DNA from: Fictibacillus macauensis ZFHKF-1
GTDB taxonomy: Bacteria > Bacillota > Bacilli > Bacillales > Fictibacillaceae
Length of the DNA stretch: 64,000 nt
NCBI RefSeq assembly: GCF_000269865.1
Contig: NZ_AKKV01000021.1
Coordinates: 1 to 64,000 of the forward strand
Direction: 5' to 3'
The notes beneath the pieces were generated by a model, which was not told the origin of the DNA, searched no databases, and saw only the letters and a program-made list of their open reading frames with translations. This document shows, piece by piece, positions 25,937 through 35,090 of the stretch (positions are counted from its first letter, which is position 1; the number at the start of each line of letters is the position of its first letter). A program made the position numbers and the translations under genes.

Positions 25937-26122
25937 ATGGCTTTTTTTTCCAAGAATCCGATCGAACCTGTACCCGATGTTGAAACGAAAGTGTGGGCAT
26001 GTGAAAATGACCAGTGCACATGCTGGATGAGAGCGGATTATTCGCTACAGAAAACGCCTAACTGCCCAATTTGCAATTCTGAAATGACTCAAGAGATTCG
26101 CATGCTTCCCGAGTTAAAATAA
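25937..26122 (+). CDS. ydjO: Cold-inducible YdjO-type zinc-ribbon protein
   Basis: A 61-residue protein with a four-cysteine zinc ribbon: VWACENDQCTCWMR and CPICNSEM, followed by RMLPELK. This is the YdjO family, cold-inducible in B. subtilis, with unknown function. AAGGGGGAT precedes the ATG and a TATAAT lies at 25903-25908. Strong terminator follows. Confidence 0.9.
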   Translation: MAFFSKNPIEPVPDVETKVWACENDQCTCWMRADYSLQKTPNCPICNSEMTQEIRMLPELK

Positions 26123-26139
26123 GAAGATTTACTTTGCAT

Positions 26140-26183
26140 AAGCGCTCCTTCCGAACTTTTTTCGGACAAAGGAGCGCTTTTTG
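26140..26183 (+). terminator. Terminator of ydjO
   Basis: AAGCGCTCCTT / AAGGAGCGCTT with an inner CCGAA/TTCGG stem, then a T run. Confidence 0.92.
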
Positions 26184-26199
26184 CATAAATCGATTTGGC

Positions 26200-26225
26200 G
26201 TTTTAAACATCGTCCTTACGGGTAG
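26200..26225 (+). promoter_or_regulatory. Sigma-B-like promoter of the YtxH-family gene
   Basis: GTTTTA (26200-26205), 14-base spacer, GGGTAG (26220-26225) closely match the sigma-B consensus GTTTAA / GGGTAT and lie 25 bases before the start codon. Confidence 0.65.
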
Positions 26226-26249
26226 TAAGTTAAAAAGGAGGAATTTCAA

Positions 26250-26564
26250 ATGAGTTCAACAACAACAAAAGTAACAACAGGAGTACTTGTCGGAGGAGTA
26301 GTAGGGGCAGCGGCTGCCATGCTACTAACACCAAAATCAGGGAAAGAAATGCGTCAGCGTTTAGCTCACCAAACGGCAAACTTAAAAGATAAAACGATCG
26401 AATTAAAAGATGAAGCGGTATTACAAACGAAGTTAGGTACAATGGCTGGGAAGGAAAAAGCATCTAATTTAGTAGGTAGTGTTAAAGATAAAGCAGCAGG
26501 TGTTTCGAACCAAGCCAAAGAAAAAGTATCAGCTATGATGAGTAGTTCTTCTACGAATGAATGA
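26250..26564 (+). CDS. YtxH-family general-stress protein
   Basis: A 104-residue protein with an N-terminal glycine-rich membrane helix (TGVLVGGVVGAAAAMLLTPKSGKEMR, about 10-35), the YtxH domain hallmark, followed by a repeated-Lys amphipathic tail. YtxH proteins are sigma-B controlled stress proteins of unknown role; the sigma-B-like promoter just upstream agrees. AAGGAGG precedes the ATG. Confidence 0.85.
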   Translation: MSSTTTKVTTGVLVGGVVGAAAAMLLTPKSGKEMRQRLAHQTANLKDKTIELKDEAVLQTKLGTMAGKEKASNLVGSVKDKAAGVSNQAKEKVSAMMSSSSTNE

Positions 26565-26566
26565 AC

Positions 26567-26600
26567 AATCCCCCTTTAACTAATATGTTAAAGGGGGATT
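26567..26600. terminator. Bidirectional terminator
   Basis: AATCCCCCTTTAAC / GTTAAAGGGGGATT, 14-bp arms, 6-base loop; separates the ytxH-like gene from the convergent ThuA operon. Confidence 0.85.
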
Positions 26601-26602
26601 AC

Positions 26603-27571
26603 TTATGTCCACCACATGTCCGTAGGTGTTTCGTGAATGAGTACTTCGTTTAAATTTTTCACAGCTCTGTTAAAGCCTTCATTAATAGACATTAACGGAT
26701 CTTCATGCTCAATGCTTACAACATAATCATAACCATACGCACGCAGCGCTGAAATCATATCAGACCATTCTTTTAGACTATGACCGCAACCGACTGAGCG
26801 GAACGTCCATGCCCGGGTACGAACGTCGCCATACGGCTGCATATCGGTTAAGCCATACATATTAATATTGTCTTGATCAAGATACGTATCTTTCGCATGA
26901 AAATGATGAATAGCCTTCGCTTTGCCTAATATTTTAATGGCAGCCACTGGATTTATACCTTGCCACCATAAATGACTTGGATCTAGATTAGCACCAATAG
27001 CATCGCATGTTTCTTCTCGAAGCTTCAACAGTGTATAAGGTGTATGGACGAGAAAGCCACCATGAAGCTCCAAGCCTATTTTTACATTTCTCTCTTTTGC
27101 ATAGTGCCCCCATTGGCGCCAATAGGGAATTAATTTCTCCTCCCACTGCCACTTTAAAACATCACCATATTCGTTGGGCCAAGGCGATACAGGCCAATTG
27201 GGATATCGCGCTTCTTCATGATCTCCTGGTGTACCCGAAAAACAATTCACAACCGGCACGCCAAGTAAGTGTGCTAAATCAACCGTTTTAACAAATGTTT
27301 CATGACAAGCGTCAGCAAATGCACGGTCTGGTGACAATGGGTTTCCATGGCAACTTAACGCGCTAATTTCAAGATCGCGTACGGTAATCGCCTGTAAAAA
27401 TGCTGTCCGCTTTTCCTCACTTGCTAACAATTCATCTACGTTACAATGGGCATCTCCTGGATAGTTTCCTGTTCCGATTTCAACAGCTTTTACTCCAGAT
27501 GCCTTCACATGATCCAACATCTCTTCAAAAGATAGCTCTGAGAACAGGACGGTAAATACGCCAAGCTTCAT
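26603..27571 (-). CDS. Sugar phosphate isomerase/epimerase (AP-endonuclease-2 fold)
   Basis: A 322-residue TIM barrel of the xylose-isomerase-like/IolE superfamily. Metal-binding residues are suggested by GLELHGGF, NLDPSHLWW, HFHAKD and SIEHEDP. Last gene of a four-gene operon with two oxidoreductases and a ThuA protein; by analogy with the ThuAB 3-keto-sugar route it likely isomerises or epimerises an oxidised sugar. AAGGGGGAT precedes the ATG. The exact substrate is not readable. Confidence 0.85.
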   Translation of the reverse strand: MKLGVFTVLFSELSFEEMLDHVKASGVKAVEIGTGNYPGDAHCNVDELLASEEKRTAFLQAITVRDLEISALSCHGNPLSPDRAFADACHETFVKTVDLAHLLGVPVVNCFSGTPGDHEEARYPNWPVSPWPNEYGDVLKWQWEEKLIPYWRQWGHYAKERNVKIGLELHGGFLVHTPYTLLKLREETCDAIGANLDPSHLWWQGINPVAAIKILGKAKAIHHFHAKDTYLDQDNINMYGLTDMQPYGDVRTRAWTFRSVGCGHSLKEWSDMISALRAYGYDYVVSIEHEDPLMSINEGFNRAVKNLNEVLIHETPTDMWWT

Positions 27572-27585
27572 CGATAAATCCCCCT

Positions 27586-28626
27586 TTATGATAATGTAAT
27601 GCTGCGTTTTAAATCACTACTCTTATAAATAGTTTCAATAAGATAGGAGACTTTACGTGCTTCTTCTGGCTTCACAAGCGGTTCTGCCAATCCTAAACAA
27701 CTATCAATAAAATGAATGGCTTGGCTGATGCCAGGATCTTCTTCACCAGGAATATAAGGAGCGACTGTATCAAGTAACATACCGTGTTTGGCTTGGTTCA
27801 CATGAAACGGAAAGACATCAAGCCCCCCTCGATCTCCGGAAATACTTACATTTTCAATATCAGCTTGAATGTTTGCTGACCAAGAAGTTTCTAATAATAG
27901 AGTGGCTCCATTGTCAAAACGGATATAGGCTGTAACATGATCATCTACATCAAACGTTTCGTAATCAAAGTCTCCCCATTCATTCACTTGTTCTGGCATT
28001 TTACTTAACGTATTGTATTGCGAACCACTCACTTCAACAGGCGTTGCATCTCCCATGAGCCAGAGCGCTAAATCAAGCAAATGACAGCCGTAGTCCATTA
28101 AACTGCCACCACCTTGCAGTTCTTTATTCGTAAACACACCCCAACCTGGTACTTTTCGTCTTCGCATCGCTTGAACACGGATCACAATCGGTGTACCAAT
28201 CTCATTAGCAAACATGACTTTCTTAGCCGCTTGGGCATTTTTCATATAGCGATAATGGTAGCCGATCGCTAACACTTTATCCGCTTTTTGCGCCGCTAGG
28301 AGCATTTCATCACACTCTGCCACCGTTAATGCCATCGGTTTTTCACATAAAACGTGTACATCTGCTTGCAGAGCAGCAATAGCAATCTCACTATGAAACT
28401 TATTCGGTGTGGAAATAACAACCGCATCTACAAGGGACAATAGCTCCTCATATGTATCACTCACATGATCAACCTTAAACGTTCGCGCTACTTCTTTTGC
28501 TCGTTCCTTATTCGTATCATAAACACTTACAATCACTGCTTTATCTTGTACAGAAGAAATCGCCGGCATATGACGAGACTGTGCAATCCCACCAACACCT
28601 ATAAAACCAACGCGTACGAGGCTCAT
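27586..28626 (-). CDS. Gfo/Idh/MocA oxidoreductase, second of operon
   Basis: A 346-residue NAD(P)-dependent sugar dehydrogenase. Rossmann motif GFIGVGGIAQSRH, the family motif CEKPMALT near residue 95, and the C-terminal sheet domain with substrate-side GGGSLMDYGCHLLDLALWL (Asp, His) are present. It overlaps the upstream paralogue by four bases (28623-28626) and precedes the isomerase by 14. The two paralogues are only moderately alike, suggesting different substrates or steps. Confidence 0.88.
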   Translation of the reverse strand: MSLVRVGFIGVGGIAQSRHMPAISSVQDKAVIVSVYDTNKERAKEVARTFKVDHVSDTYEELLSLVDAVVISTPNKFHSEIAIAALQADVHVLCEKPMALTVAECDEMLLAAQKADKVLAIGYHYRYMKNAQAAKKVMFANEIGTPIVIRVQAMRRRKVPGWGVFTNKELQGGGSLMDYGCHLLDLALWLMGDATPVEVSGSQYNTLSKMPEQVNEWGDFDYETFDVDDHVTAYIRFDNGATLLLETSWSANIQADIENVSISGDRGGLDVFPFHVNQAKHGMLLDTVAPYIPGEEDPGISQAIHFIDSCLGLAEPLVKPEEARKVSYLIETIYKSSDLKRSITLS

Positions 28627-29660
28627 GAAAGCACCTCTGTGCGAATAGAAATGGTTCGTTTTTCTTGGTGTGCTTTTAAAGCTGCCATAATGACCGCTAA
28701 CGAACGTTTTCCTTCTTCACCAGAAACCGCTGGTTCACGATCTTCTTTTATACAGGTCACAAAGCGATCAATCACACCCGTATCGTTTTGACCGCCGCTA
28801 TCATTACTTTGAATGTGCCCTAAAGCATAATTAACAACCGTACCATCACCGTATTGGACAATGAGCGCATATTCTGGATGTTCCTCTAACCGCACTATTC
28901 CTTTTTCACCATAAATAATTGTCGAATTATCTTCTTTTCCAACATAAGACCAACTAGCTGCTAATGTGCCAATCACACCGCTTTCCGTTTTTAAAATACA
29001 AACAGCTGTATCATCTACCGTCGCTTGTTTTTTTGCGGATGTTTCTACAAACGCTGCCACCTCTTCTATTTCTTCATTTAAGAGAAAACGAAGCAAGTCT
29101 GTTTTATGGACACCTAAGTCGCCCATCGCTCCGATTTGAGCTTTTTCTTTTTGAAAAAACCAACTATTTTCTCCATCTACACTCCATGATTCTGGCCCTG
29201 GATGACCAAAGGCTGTTCGGAAGCTATATATTTTCCCAATTTCCCCAGTTGCAATAAGCTCACGAGCTTTTTCATGAGAAGGTACAAAACGTTGATTATG
29301 AGCAATCATTAGTTTTTTACCATGTTCCTTACTCGCTTGAATCATCCGTTCAGCTTCTTCAACAGACACTGCCATCGGCTTTTCACATAAAACATGTTTT
29401 CCCTTTTGAAGAGCCGCTATTGTCATGTCTGCATGTAAATAATTCGGTGTACATACACTTACCGCATCCATTTGTTCATTTTCTAGTAGTGCTTCATAAG
29501 AATAATAAGCTTTTGCTCCATATAATCGCGCCATTTCATCAGCTCGTTGATGATTTGTATCACATACCGCTACAATAGAAGTCATTACATGATTCTCATA
29601 CTCTGGCAAATGTCGAAAACGAGCAATACTGCCACACCCGATTACGCCTACTTTAATCAT
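28623..29660 (-). CDS. Gfo/Idh/MocA oxidoreductase, first of operon
   Basis: A 345-residue NAD(P)-dependent oxidoreductase with [21 protein letters not shown] near residue 96, HNQRF and [16 protein letters not shown], the usual Lys/Asp/His catalytic set. It is translationally coupled at both ends (4-base overlaps with the ThuA gene and with the next oxidoreductase). It probably oxidises a hexose or disaccharide at C3, as ThuB does; this is inference from context. Confidence 0.88.
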   Translation of the reverse strand: MIKVGVIGCGSIARFRHLPEYENHVMTSIVAVCDTNHQRADEMARLYGAKAYYSYEALLENEQMDAVSVCTPNYLHADMTIAALQKGKHVLCEKPMAVSVEEAERMIQASKEHGKKLMIAHNQRFVPSHEKARELIATGEIGKIYSFRTAFGHPGPESWSVDGENSWFFQKEKAQIGAMGDLGVHKTDLLRFLLNEEIEEVAAFVETSAKKQATVDDTAVCILKTESGVIGTLAASWSYVGKEDNSTIIYGEKGIVRLEEHPEYALIVQYGDGTVVNYALGHIQSNDSGGQNDTGVIDRFVTCIKEDREPAVSGEEGKRSLAVIMAALKAHQEKRTISIRTEVLS

Positions 29661-30403
29661 CGTTTGTTGTCTCCTTTTGAATTTGTTTTTGCTCCGATTG
29701 GCTCAAGCGGCTCCGCATGACCATAAGTTGGCATTGCACTTCCCAATCCAGCAGCCCATTTCACACTATTGGAAATTGTGCGCTGAATGTCTGGATGATG
29801 ATACGTTGGGTATGTTTCATGGCCTGGACGGAAATAAAAAATTTTCCCTTTACCACGTTTATAGGTACAGCCACTGCGGAAAACTTCCCCACCTTCAAAC
29901 CAACTCACAAAGATTAATTCATCCGGAGCTGGGATATCAAAATGTTCGCCATACATCTCTTCTTGCTCTAACGTTATGTATGAACCAAGACCCTTCGTAA
30001 TTGGATGCGCTGGATCAACGACCCACAAGCGTTCTTTTTCATTCGCTTCTCGCCACTTTAAATCACAAGACGTACCCATTAACTTTTTGAAAATTTTCGA
30101 AAAATGACCTGAATGCAGCACAATTAAACCCATACCCTCTAGCACCCGTTCATAGACACGCTGAACGACTTCGTCCCGTACTTCATCATGAGCTAAATGG
30201 CCCCACCAAATTAATACATCTGTTTCATTTAATACAGCCTCTGATAAGCCATGCTCCTCTTCATCTAAAGTTGCTGTATTGACTGTAAAGCCATCTCTTT
30301 GTAAAAAATACTGAATCGTTCCATGAAGGCCTTCTGGATAGATTTTTCTTACATTTTCATTACGTTGTTCATGCCGATTTTCATTCCATATAGTTACCTT
30401 CAT
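29657..30403 (-). CDS. ThuA family protein
   Basis: A 248-residue ThuA-like protein, a class I glutamine-amidotransferase-like fold. Seen are [11 protein letters not shown] at the start, [33 protein letters not shown], and [18 protein letters not shown], a conserved His-rich block. In rhizobia ThuA works with ThuB in trehalose/sucrose use, converting a 3-keto sugar. It is the first gene of the operon, just behind a LacI-type operator. No transporter or regulator gene is adjacent. Confidence 0.88.
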   Translation of the reverse strand: MKVTIWNENRHEQRNENVRKIYPEGLHGTIQYFLQRDGFTVNTATLDEEEHGLSEAVLNETDVLIWWGHLAHDEVRDEVVQRVYERVLEGMGLIVLHSGHFSKIFKKLMGTSCDLKWREANEKERLWVVDPAHPITKGLGSYITLEQEEMYGEHFDIPAPDELIFVSWFEGGEVFRSGCTYKRGKGKIFYFRPGHETYPTYHHPDIQRTISNSVKWAAGLGSAMPTYGHAEPLEPIGAKTNSKGDNKR

Positions 30404-30432
30404 CGTTTATATCCTCCTAAAATGAGAGCGTA

Positions 30433-30461
30433 GTATAGTACAACGTAAACGTTTACGCAAA
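30433..30461 (-). promoter_or_regulatory. Promoter with LacI-type operator, ThuA operon
   Basis: Perfect palindrome CGTAAACGTTTACG (30444-30457) sits between TTGCGT and TATACT (30433-30438) of the minus-strand promoter. It fits a LacI/GalR-family operator and also approximates a CcpA cre site. Confidence 0.7.
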
Positions 30462-30487
30462 ACTACAAAAAAACTTCTTTTCTTAAA

Positions 30488-30501
30488 AGAAAGCGTTTTA
30501 T
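30488..30501. promoter_or_regulatory. cre-like site
   Basis: GAAAGCGTTTTAT resembles the CcpA consensus TGAAAGCGTTTTCA; about 50 bases upstream of the ThuA-operon promoter. Confidence 0.45.
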
Positions 30502-30561
30502 CTACATTGTAAGCAACTCTCGTTATTTGTCAATCCAACTACTCCAAAAAATGGTTGAGTT

Positions 30562-30612
30562 CCATAAAAAAAGCGAATTCGATTCGTAATGATGTACGAT
30601 TCCAATTCGCTT
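30562..30612 (-). terminator. Terminator of the small membrane protein gene
   Basis: AAGCGAATT-x-GA-x-TCGTA pairs with its complement around a short loop, then TTTTTTT on the minus strand. Confidence 0.88.
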
Positions 30613-30630
30613 ACCCTTCTTTCTGTCCTT

Positions 30631-30867
30631 TTACCATTCTTGAAAAGCAAGCCATATAAATAGGACTGTTACACTCCCACTAAACCAACATTCAGCAGTC
30701 GTACCATATATCTTTCGTTCAATCGTACGAAACAGAAAAACAGTTGCCACAAGCAAAAATAAGGTAGCCGCACTATTGACATATAAGCCATTCCATATCG
30801 CTAAAAGAAAGGCTGCCACGCCGATGCCATATTCAAAACCAATCCAGCATTTACTCTTATTTTTCAT
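30631..30867 (-). CDS. Small membrane protein, unknown
   Basis: A 78-residue protein with about three hydrophobic segments (IGVAAFLLAIWNGLYV, AATLFLLVATVFLF, SGSVTVLFIWLAF). I do not recognise the family. ATG 30867 is preferred because GAGGGG is 8 bases upstream; the ATG two codons earlier is too close. Single gene between the ThuA operon and thiE. Confidence 0.65.
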   Translation of the reverse strand: MKNKSKCWIGFEYGIGVAAFLLAIWNGLYVNSAATLFLLVATVFLFRTIERKIYGTTAECWFSGSVTVLFIWLAFQEW

Positions 30868-30942
30868 GAACATCGCCCCTCTCGTTCGTTCCTTTGTATA
30901 GTACGAAGAAGAGGCGATATTCGTGCGTTAACCGTTTATTAC

Positions 30943-31593
30943 TTATTTTGAATGGCTAACGGCTTCTACTAGATTACGAGTGGCTTGCTGTGGGTGATCG
31001 GCATGACTTATCGCTGTTATGACTGACACCCCATCCGCTCCTGCACGAATGGCTATATGAGCATTTTCAGCTGTAATGCCTCCAATTGCGACAAGAGGGA
31101 TTGTTAGGTCGTTAGCACGTAATTGTTCTAACACATTTCCTCCCATTACTTCTCGGGCATCACGCTTCGTTTCTGTCGGAAAAATTGGGCCAACTCCAAG
31201 ATAATCTGCACCAAGCGCTACCGCTTTTTTCGCTTCTTCTAACGTATGAGCAGAAATTCCGAGCAATTTTCCTTTCGTTTTCTCACGAATATGCTCTAAA
31301 TCGCCATCTTCTTGTCCGACATGTAAGCCGTCAGCATTGATTTTTAGCATTAACGCTACGTCATCATTGACAATAAAGGGAACATCGTATTGATGACAAA
31401 GCGCTAATAAACGACGAGCAAGCACTTCCTTATCTTCTCCCTGAAGAGCGCCGGGCCCTTTTTCTCGGAATTGAAAAAGTGTTGCTCCGCCTTTTAATGC
31501 CTCTTCTAAAACTTCTTGTATCTCATGATTCAGACAGTTGTTACTACCTGCTATAAAATAAACGCGCAGTTTTTCTGCAATGTTGCATTCCAT
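30943..31593 (-). CDS. thiE: Thiamine phosphate synthase ThiE
   Basis: A 216-residue TIM-barrel enzyme that joins HMP-diphosphate and HET-phosphate into thiamine phosphate. Motifs: ATLFQFREKG, VPFIVNDDVALML, DGLHVGQED, LLGISAHT, YLGVGPIFPTETKRDA, VAIGGITAENA and AGADGVSVITAI. Last gene of thiD-thiM-thiE; starts three bases after the thiM stop. Confidence 0.95.
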   Translation of the reverse strand: MECNIAEKLRVYFIAGSNNCLNHEIQEVLEEALKGGATLFQFREKGPGALQGEDKEVLARRLLALCHQYDVPFIVNDDVALMLKINADGLHVGQEDGDLEHIREKTKGKLLGISAHTLEEAKKAVALGADYLGVGPIFPTETKRDAREVMGGNVLEQLRANDLTIPLVAIGGITAENAHIAIRAGADGVSVITAISHADHPQQATRNLVEAVSHSK

Positions 31594-31596
31594 AAG

Positions 31597-32400
31597 TTAC
31601 ATCTCACTCCATCTTGAAGCTGTTGTAAGCTCTTCTGATTTTAGGTTAAATAAAGCATCAAGTAAATGAACTTGGAATGTTCCCGGCCCATTTGCTGTTT
31701 CAATCGCCCGTTCTGCGGCCAAACCTAGCATCGTAAGGGCAGCTGCAGCTCGCTCCACAATGGAGCACTCTGTCTCGAGTCCTTTAGCTAAGAAGAGGGC
31801 GATCATAGAGGAAGAAAAGCATCCTGTACCCGTTACATAGGCTAACATTTCATGACCACCTGTAATGGCAATGGTTTGCGAGCCGTCACTAACATAGTCT
31901 TGTTCACCAGTGATCGCCACTGCCGTATTAAACTTACGTGCCGCTAACTGAGCTAACTGAGCTGATGTACCATCCAATTCTCCATCGACACCTTTTCCAC
32001 TCCAGTTGCCTTCATATAAATAAGACAACTCTGCAGCATTTCCACAAATAAGATCGGGACGTACCTCTTCAATCAGTTGTCGCACGGTCTCACTTCTAAG
32101 GCGACTTAATCCTACTCCTACTGGATCAAGCACAACAGGAATGTTTTGTTCTTTTGCTTTTTTTCCGGCTGCAATCATTCCTCGTAACCAAGATGGATCA
32201 ATTGTCCCAATATTTAAGACGAGAGCAGCTGAAGCAGCGACAGCCTCTTCTGCTTCTTCTTCACTATGTGCCATCATTGGGCTTCCCCCCGCTGCTAACA
32301 CACCATTTGCTAAAAAATTCATCGTTACAAAATTCGTAATATGATGAATAAGTGGTTTCTCTTCACGAATCGTTTGCAATAAAGTACGAATATCCTTCAC
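31597..32400 (-). CDS. thiM: Hydroxyethylthiazole kinase ThiM
   Basis: A 267-residue ribokinase-fold kinase phosphorylating the thiazole moiety HET for thiamine salvage. Motifs: PLIHHITNFVTMNFLANG, LNIGTIDP, PVVLDPVGVG, LICGNAAEL and the catalytic anion hole TGTGCFSSSM with Cys. The start is GTG at 32400 after TAGGAGG; its G overlaps the thiD stop by one base. Confidence 0.95.
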   Translation of the reverse strand: MKDIRTLLQTIREEKPLIHHITNFVTMNFLANGVLAAGGSPMMAHSEEEAEEAVAASAALVLNIGTIDPSWLRGMIAAGKKAKEQNIPVVLDPVGVGLSRLRSETVRQLIEEVRPDLICGNAAELSYLYEGNWSGKGVDGELDGTSAQLAQLAARKFNTAVAITGEQDYVSDGSQTIAITGGHEMLAYVTGTGCFSSSMIALFLAKGLETECSIVERAAAALTMLGLAAERAIETANGPGTFQVHLLDALFNLKSEELTTASRWSEM

Positions 32401-33200
32401 TATACATTCCTCCTATACGCCCAATGATTTGTTGGGCCATGACCATTTCCAATATTTAATGGGTGACTAATCGCAGCTTGTATAAAAGCTTTAGCCGTCT
32501 CTACCGCTTCAAACGGCGATCGACCGAGCGCCAATTGTGCCGTAATTGCCGCTGCAAATGTACAACCTGTTCCATGCGTTTGCTTCGTTTCTATGCGCTT
32601 ACCTTTGAATTCATGCATACTGCTACCATCGTAATATAAATCAACTGGTTCTTCGATTCCTTCTAAATGACCACCTTTAATCACAACACCTTTAGCACCA
32701 AGACTATGCAAATATTTTGCTGCTTCTTCGCGATCCGTTCGACTTACAATCTCTTTACCAGTAAGTTCTTGTGCTTCGGGAATGTTAGGTGTAATAATTG
32801 TTGCTAGTGGCAGTAAATGTTTCTTTAATGCTTGCACCGCCTCTTTTTTTAACAAGTCTGCTCCGCCCTTAGCAATCATCACTGGATCCACAACTACCTT
32901 TTCCCAGCCATAGCGCGCAATATGATTTGCCACAACTTCAATGATTTCAACACTAAACAGCATGCCTGTTTTAATCGCTTCCGGACGAAGATCTTCCTCA
33001 ATCGCCTCTAATTGACTACTAACATGCTCGACAGGTATAGGATGAATATCCTTCACTCCTAATGTATTTTGGGATGTTATTGCCGTAATGACTGACATTC
33101 CATATGCACCAAGCTCTTGAAATGTTTTTAAGTCTGCTTGAATACCGGCTCCTCCACCGCTATCGGATCCCGCAATCGTTAACGCCTTACCCGTTATCAT
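32400..33200 (-). CDS. thiD: HMP/HMP-phosphate kinase ThiD
   Basis: A 266-residue ribokinase-family enzyme that phosphorylates hydroxymethylpyrimidine twice. Motifs: ALTIAGSDSGGGAGIQADLKTFQELGAYG opening, KTGMLFSVEII, VVVDPVMIAKGG, ITPNIPEAQELTG, VVIKGGH and the anion hole THGTGCTFAAAI. First gene after the TPP riboswitch; with thiM and thiE it joins salvaged pyrimidine and thiazole. Confidence 0.95.
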   Translation of the reverse strand: MITGKALTIAGSDSGGGAGIQADLKTFQELGAYGMSVITAITSQNTLGVKDIHPIPVEHVSSQLEAIEEDLRPEAIKTGMLFSVEIIEVVANHIARYGWEKVVVDPVMIAKGGADLLKKEAVQALKKHLLPLATIITPNIPEAQELTGKEIVSRTDREEAAKYLHSLGAKGVVIKGGHLEGIEEPVDLYYDGSSMHEFKGKRIETKQTHGTGCTFAAAITAQLALGRSPFEAVETAKAFIQAAISHPLNIGNGHGPTNHWAYRRNV

Positions 33201-33239
33201 CTTTTTACAACTCCTTCTTTTACGTTACCTGTAAACAAC

Positions 33240-33272
33240 AAAAAAACGCCCCGTAAGGATACAGTGGGCGTT
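33240..33272 (-). terminator. TPP-riboswitch expression-platform terminator
   Basis: AACGCCC / GGGCGTT hairpin followed by TTTTTTTG on the minus strand, between aptamer and thiD. Confidence 0.88.
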
Positions 33273-33274
33273 CT

Positions 33275-33372
33275 ACACACCACTTCCCTACGCCGGAATA
33301 AACCGGATCAGGTTCAAAGGGTCAAAGGTCAAAGCCTTTTCTCAGCTATAGAAGCTCCCCTAGTGGACACAG
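33275..33372 (-). promoter_or_regulatory. TPP riboswitch (THI element)
   Basis: Minus strand carries ACTAGGGGAGC, GCTGAGA with its loop, the long variable P3, GAACCTGATCCGGTTTATTCCGGCGTAGGGAAGT: the conserved TPP aptamer. TPP binding should end transcription before thiD. Confidence 0.96.
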
Positions 33373-33394
33373 GTCAAAAAATTGATTTGCTTCT

Positions 33395-33423
33395 ATCGTA
33401 ACGGACACAGCGGAAACCGTCAA
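33395..33423 (-). promoter_or_regulatory. Promoter of the thi operon
   Basis: TTGACG (33418-33423), 17-base spacer, TACGAT (33395-33400) on the minus strand, starting RNA about 15 bases before the aptamer. Confidence 0.6.
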
Positions 33424-33689
33424 ATATTCGAAAGCGATTGTCGAAACAAGCAGAAAATTGCGTTTAAGCGGATCATAAATCGGGGATAATGAAAGAACAT
33501 AACAGTATAACAAAGTAATTTTCCTATCAGCATGTTAGCAAATAATAAAAAAAAATGACTCTATAACATTCCTATGAAAGAAGGTGAATTCAGAAATAAC
33601 TAAATTTTCAGATAAAATACTTGCTATTCATGCAATCCGCTATTATACTGAGTGAAACTTAACCATTTTTATTCAAGGAGGAGTAGAGC
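33424..33689. other. Divergent intergenic region
   Basis: About 265 AT-rich bases between the thi promoter and the IDEAL-domain gene; it should hold the latter's promoter. I see no gene or structured RNA in it. Confidence 0.5.
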
Positions 33690-33920
33690 ATGAAAGACAA
33701 CACGTCCTATAACCAAAATATGAACGAACATAAACATGGCAAAGCTCAGAAAAAAAATGATCCGTTCGCTTTTGAAATCGTTGCTCAGTTGATCCTTGAT
33801 GAATCGCTGCATCACTTTCAAATCAAACGGTATAAACAACAAATAGACGAAGCACTCATGAATAAAGATGAGGAAGCTTTTCATAAACTTACAACAGAAT
33901 ATTTAAAGTTGCTAGATTAA
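33690..33920 (+). CDS. IDEAL domain protein
   Basis: A 76-residue protein whose C-terminal half is an IDEAL domain (AQLILDESLHHFQIKRYKQQIDEALMNKDEEAFHKLTTEY). In Bacillus this short helical domain occurs alone or in YpiB-type proteins and mediates protein contacts. The N-terminal 25 residues are polar and probably disordered. AAGGAGG precedes the ATG. Function unknown. Confidence 0.85.
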   Translation: MKDNTSYNQNMNEHKHGKAQKKNDPFAFEIVAQLILDESLHHFQIKRYKQQIDEALMNKDEEAFHKLTTEYLKLLD

Positions 33921-33943
33921 CCATCTACCAACTCGTGTGTAAA

Positions 33944-33974
33944 AACAATCCAATCTACACTGGATTGTTTTTTT
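33944..33974 (+). terminator. Terminator of the IDEAL gene
   Basis: AACAATCCA / TGGATTGTT, 8-base loop, then T7. Confidence 0.9.
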
Positions 33975-34105
33975 GTGCTGTTTCTTTACGTCTTCACCTG
34001 ACAAATTCGAGACAATTAGTTGCAATATCATACCAATATGCTAGTATTTACAAAGGAAATTATTTTTTTATTAGCATACGCAATTGTGCAACAACGGAGG
34101 AAATT

Positions 34106-35041
34106 ATGGGTAAAATAGGTAGAAACGAACCATGCCCTTGCGGCAGCGGAAAAAAATATAAGAATTGTTGTGATACAGCATTTACGACGCGCACGTTAAA
34201 GAAGTTTGTAAAAATTAGTACACACCAAGCAGATCTTATTAAATTCGCCTTCGATCGTCATCAAGATGCAATCGGAGAAAAAACTCGCAACGCATTGCAA
34301 TCAATTACTGTCACTCAAGAGCAAATGCAATCTGTCGCTAATGTGTTAGTTTGCAATGAAGTTTTGAATGGGACAACGGATGAAGGAATAACACCGATTG
34401 AACAATATGTAAAAACGGTGGATACTTCTGAAGATGCTGAAATAGTTAAAGTAGTAGCAAGTTGGAAGAATACAGCGCCGACAATTTTAAAGGTAAAAGG
34501 CTATGTAAATGGTTATACAGCTCAATGTGAAAATGTTCATACAAATGAGATGATGACACTATCGCTTGGTAATCGCACAAAGCCTGCTGTTGATTCTTTC
34601 GTTCTAGGTTTTCCTATTTTTGCAGGAGAGCATTACGAATTCTATATAGATTTCTTAACGATTGATCGTCAACTCACAGAAATCGAAAGCGTCTTACCAC
34701 TACATGCTAGCAACTTCACTCAAGCACTAGGTACGCTACTCGGACAAAGTCCATCATCACAAACGGATGTTGCTGACGTCAATGAACAAGAAGATGACGT
34801 TCTTTCTCTCGTTGGACAGCACTTAACACAACAAGGGTTCGAAAAAGCGGCTGCTTTCTGGAGTGTATGGTCCAAAGAACATCAGCCTACCATTCGAAAA
34901 GCAGAACCATATGCAGCAGCGCTTCATTATAAAATTGCGAAAGATGAACTAGGCGAACACGTAACACAAAGTGCATGTGCCACATTATATGGCATCTCAG
35001 CATCTAGTCTTTCTACTAAATACCGTGCTTTTAAAGCATAA
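34106..35041 (+). CDS. SEC-C zinc-motif protein
   Basis: A 311-residue protein with an N-terminal SEC-C zinc motif, NEPCPCGSGKKYKNCC (about 6-21), as in SecA tails and YecA-like proteins, where it binds zinc and other proteins or ribosomes. The middle is not recognised. The C-terminal 40 residues include ATLYGISASSLSTKYRAF, which looks like a helix-turn-helix. ATG 34106 follows GGAGG; the long frame upstream overlaps a terminator. Confidence 0.75.
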   Translation: MGKIGRNEPCPCGSGKKYKNCCDTAFTTRTLKKFVKISTHQADLIKFAFDRHQDAIGEKTRNALQSITVTQEQMQSVANVLVCNEVLNGTTDEGITPIEQYVKTVDTSEDAEIVKVVASWKNTAPTILKVKGYVNGYTAQCENVHTNEMMTLSLGNRTKPAVDSFVLGFPIFAGEHYEFYIDFLTIDRQLTEIESVLPLHASNFTQALGTLLGQSPSSQTDVADVNEQEDDVLSLVGQHLTQQGFEKAAAFWSVWSKEHQPTIRKAEPYAAALHYKIAKDELGEHVTQSACATLYGISASSLSTKYRAFKA

Positions 35042-35051
35042 AATACGACGA

Positions 35052-35090
35052 AAAAAAGAAACTGTTTATATAAAAGCAGTTTCTTTTTTA
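35052..35090. terminator. Bidirectional terminator
   Basis: AAAGAAACTG / CAGTTTCTTT with flanking A and T runs; ends the SEC-C gene and the convergent ger operon. Confidence 0.88.
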
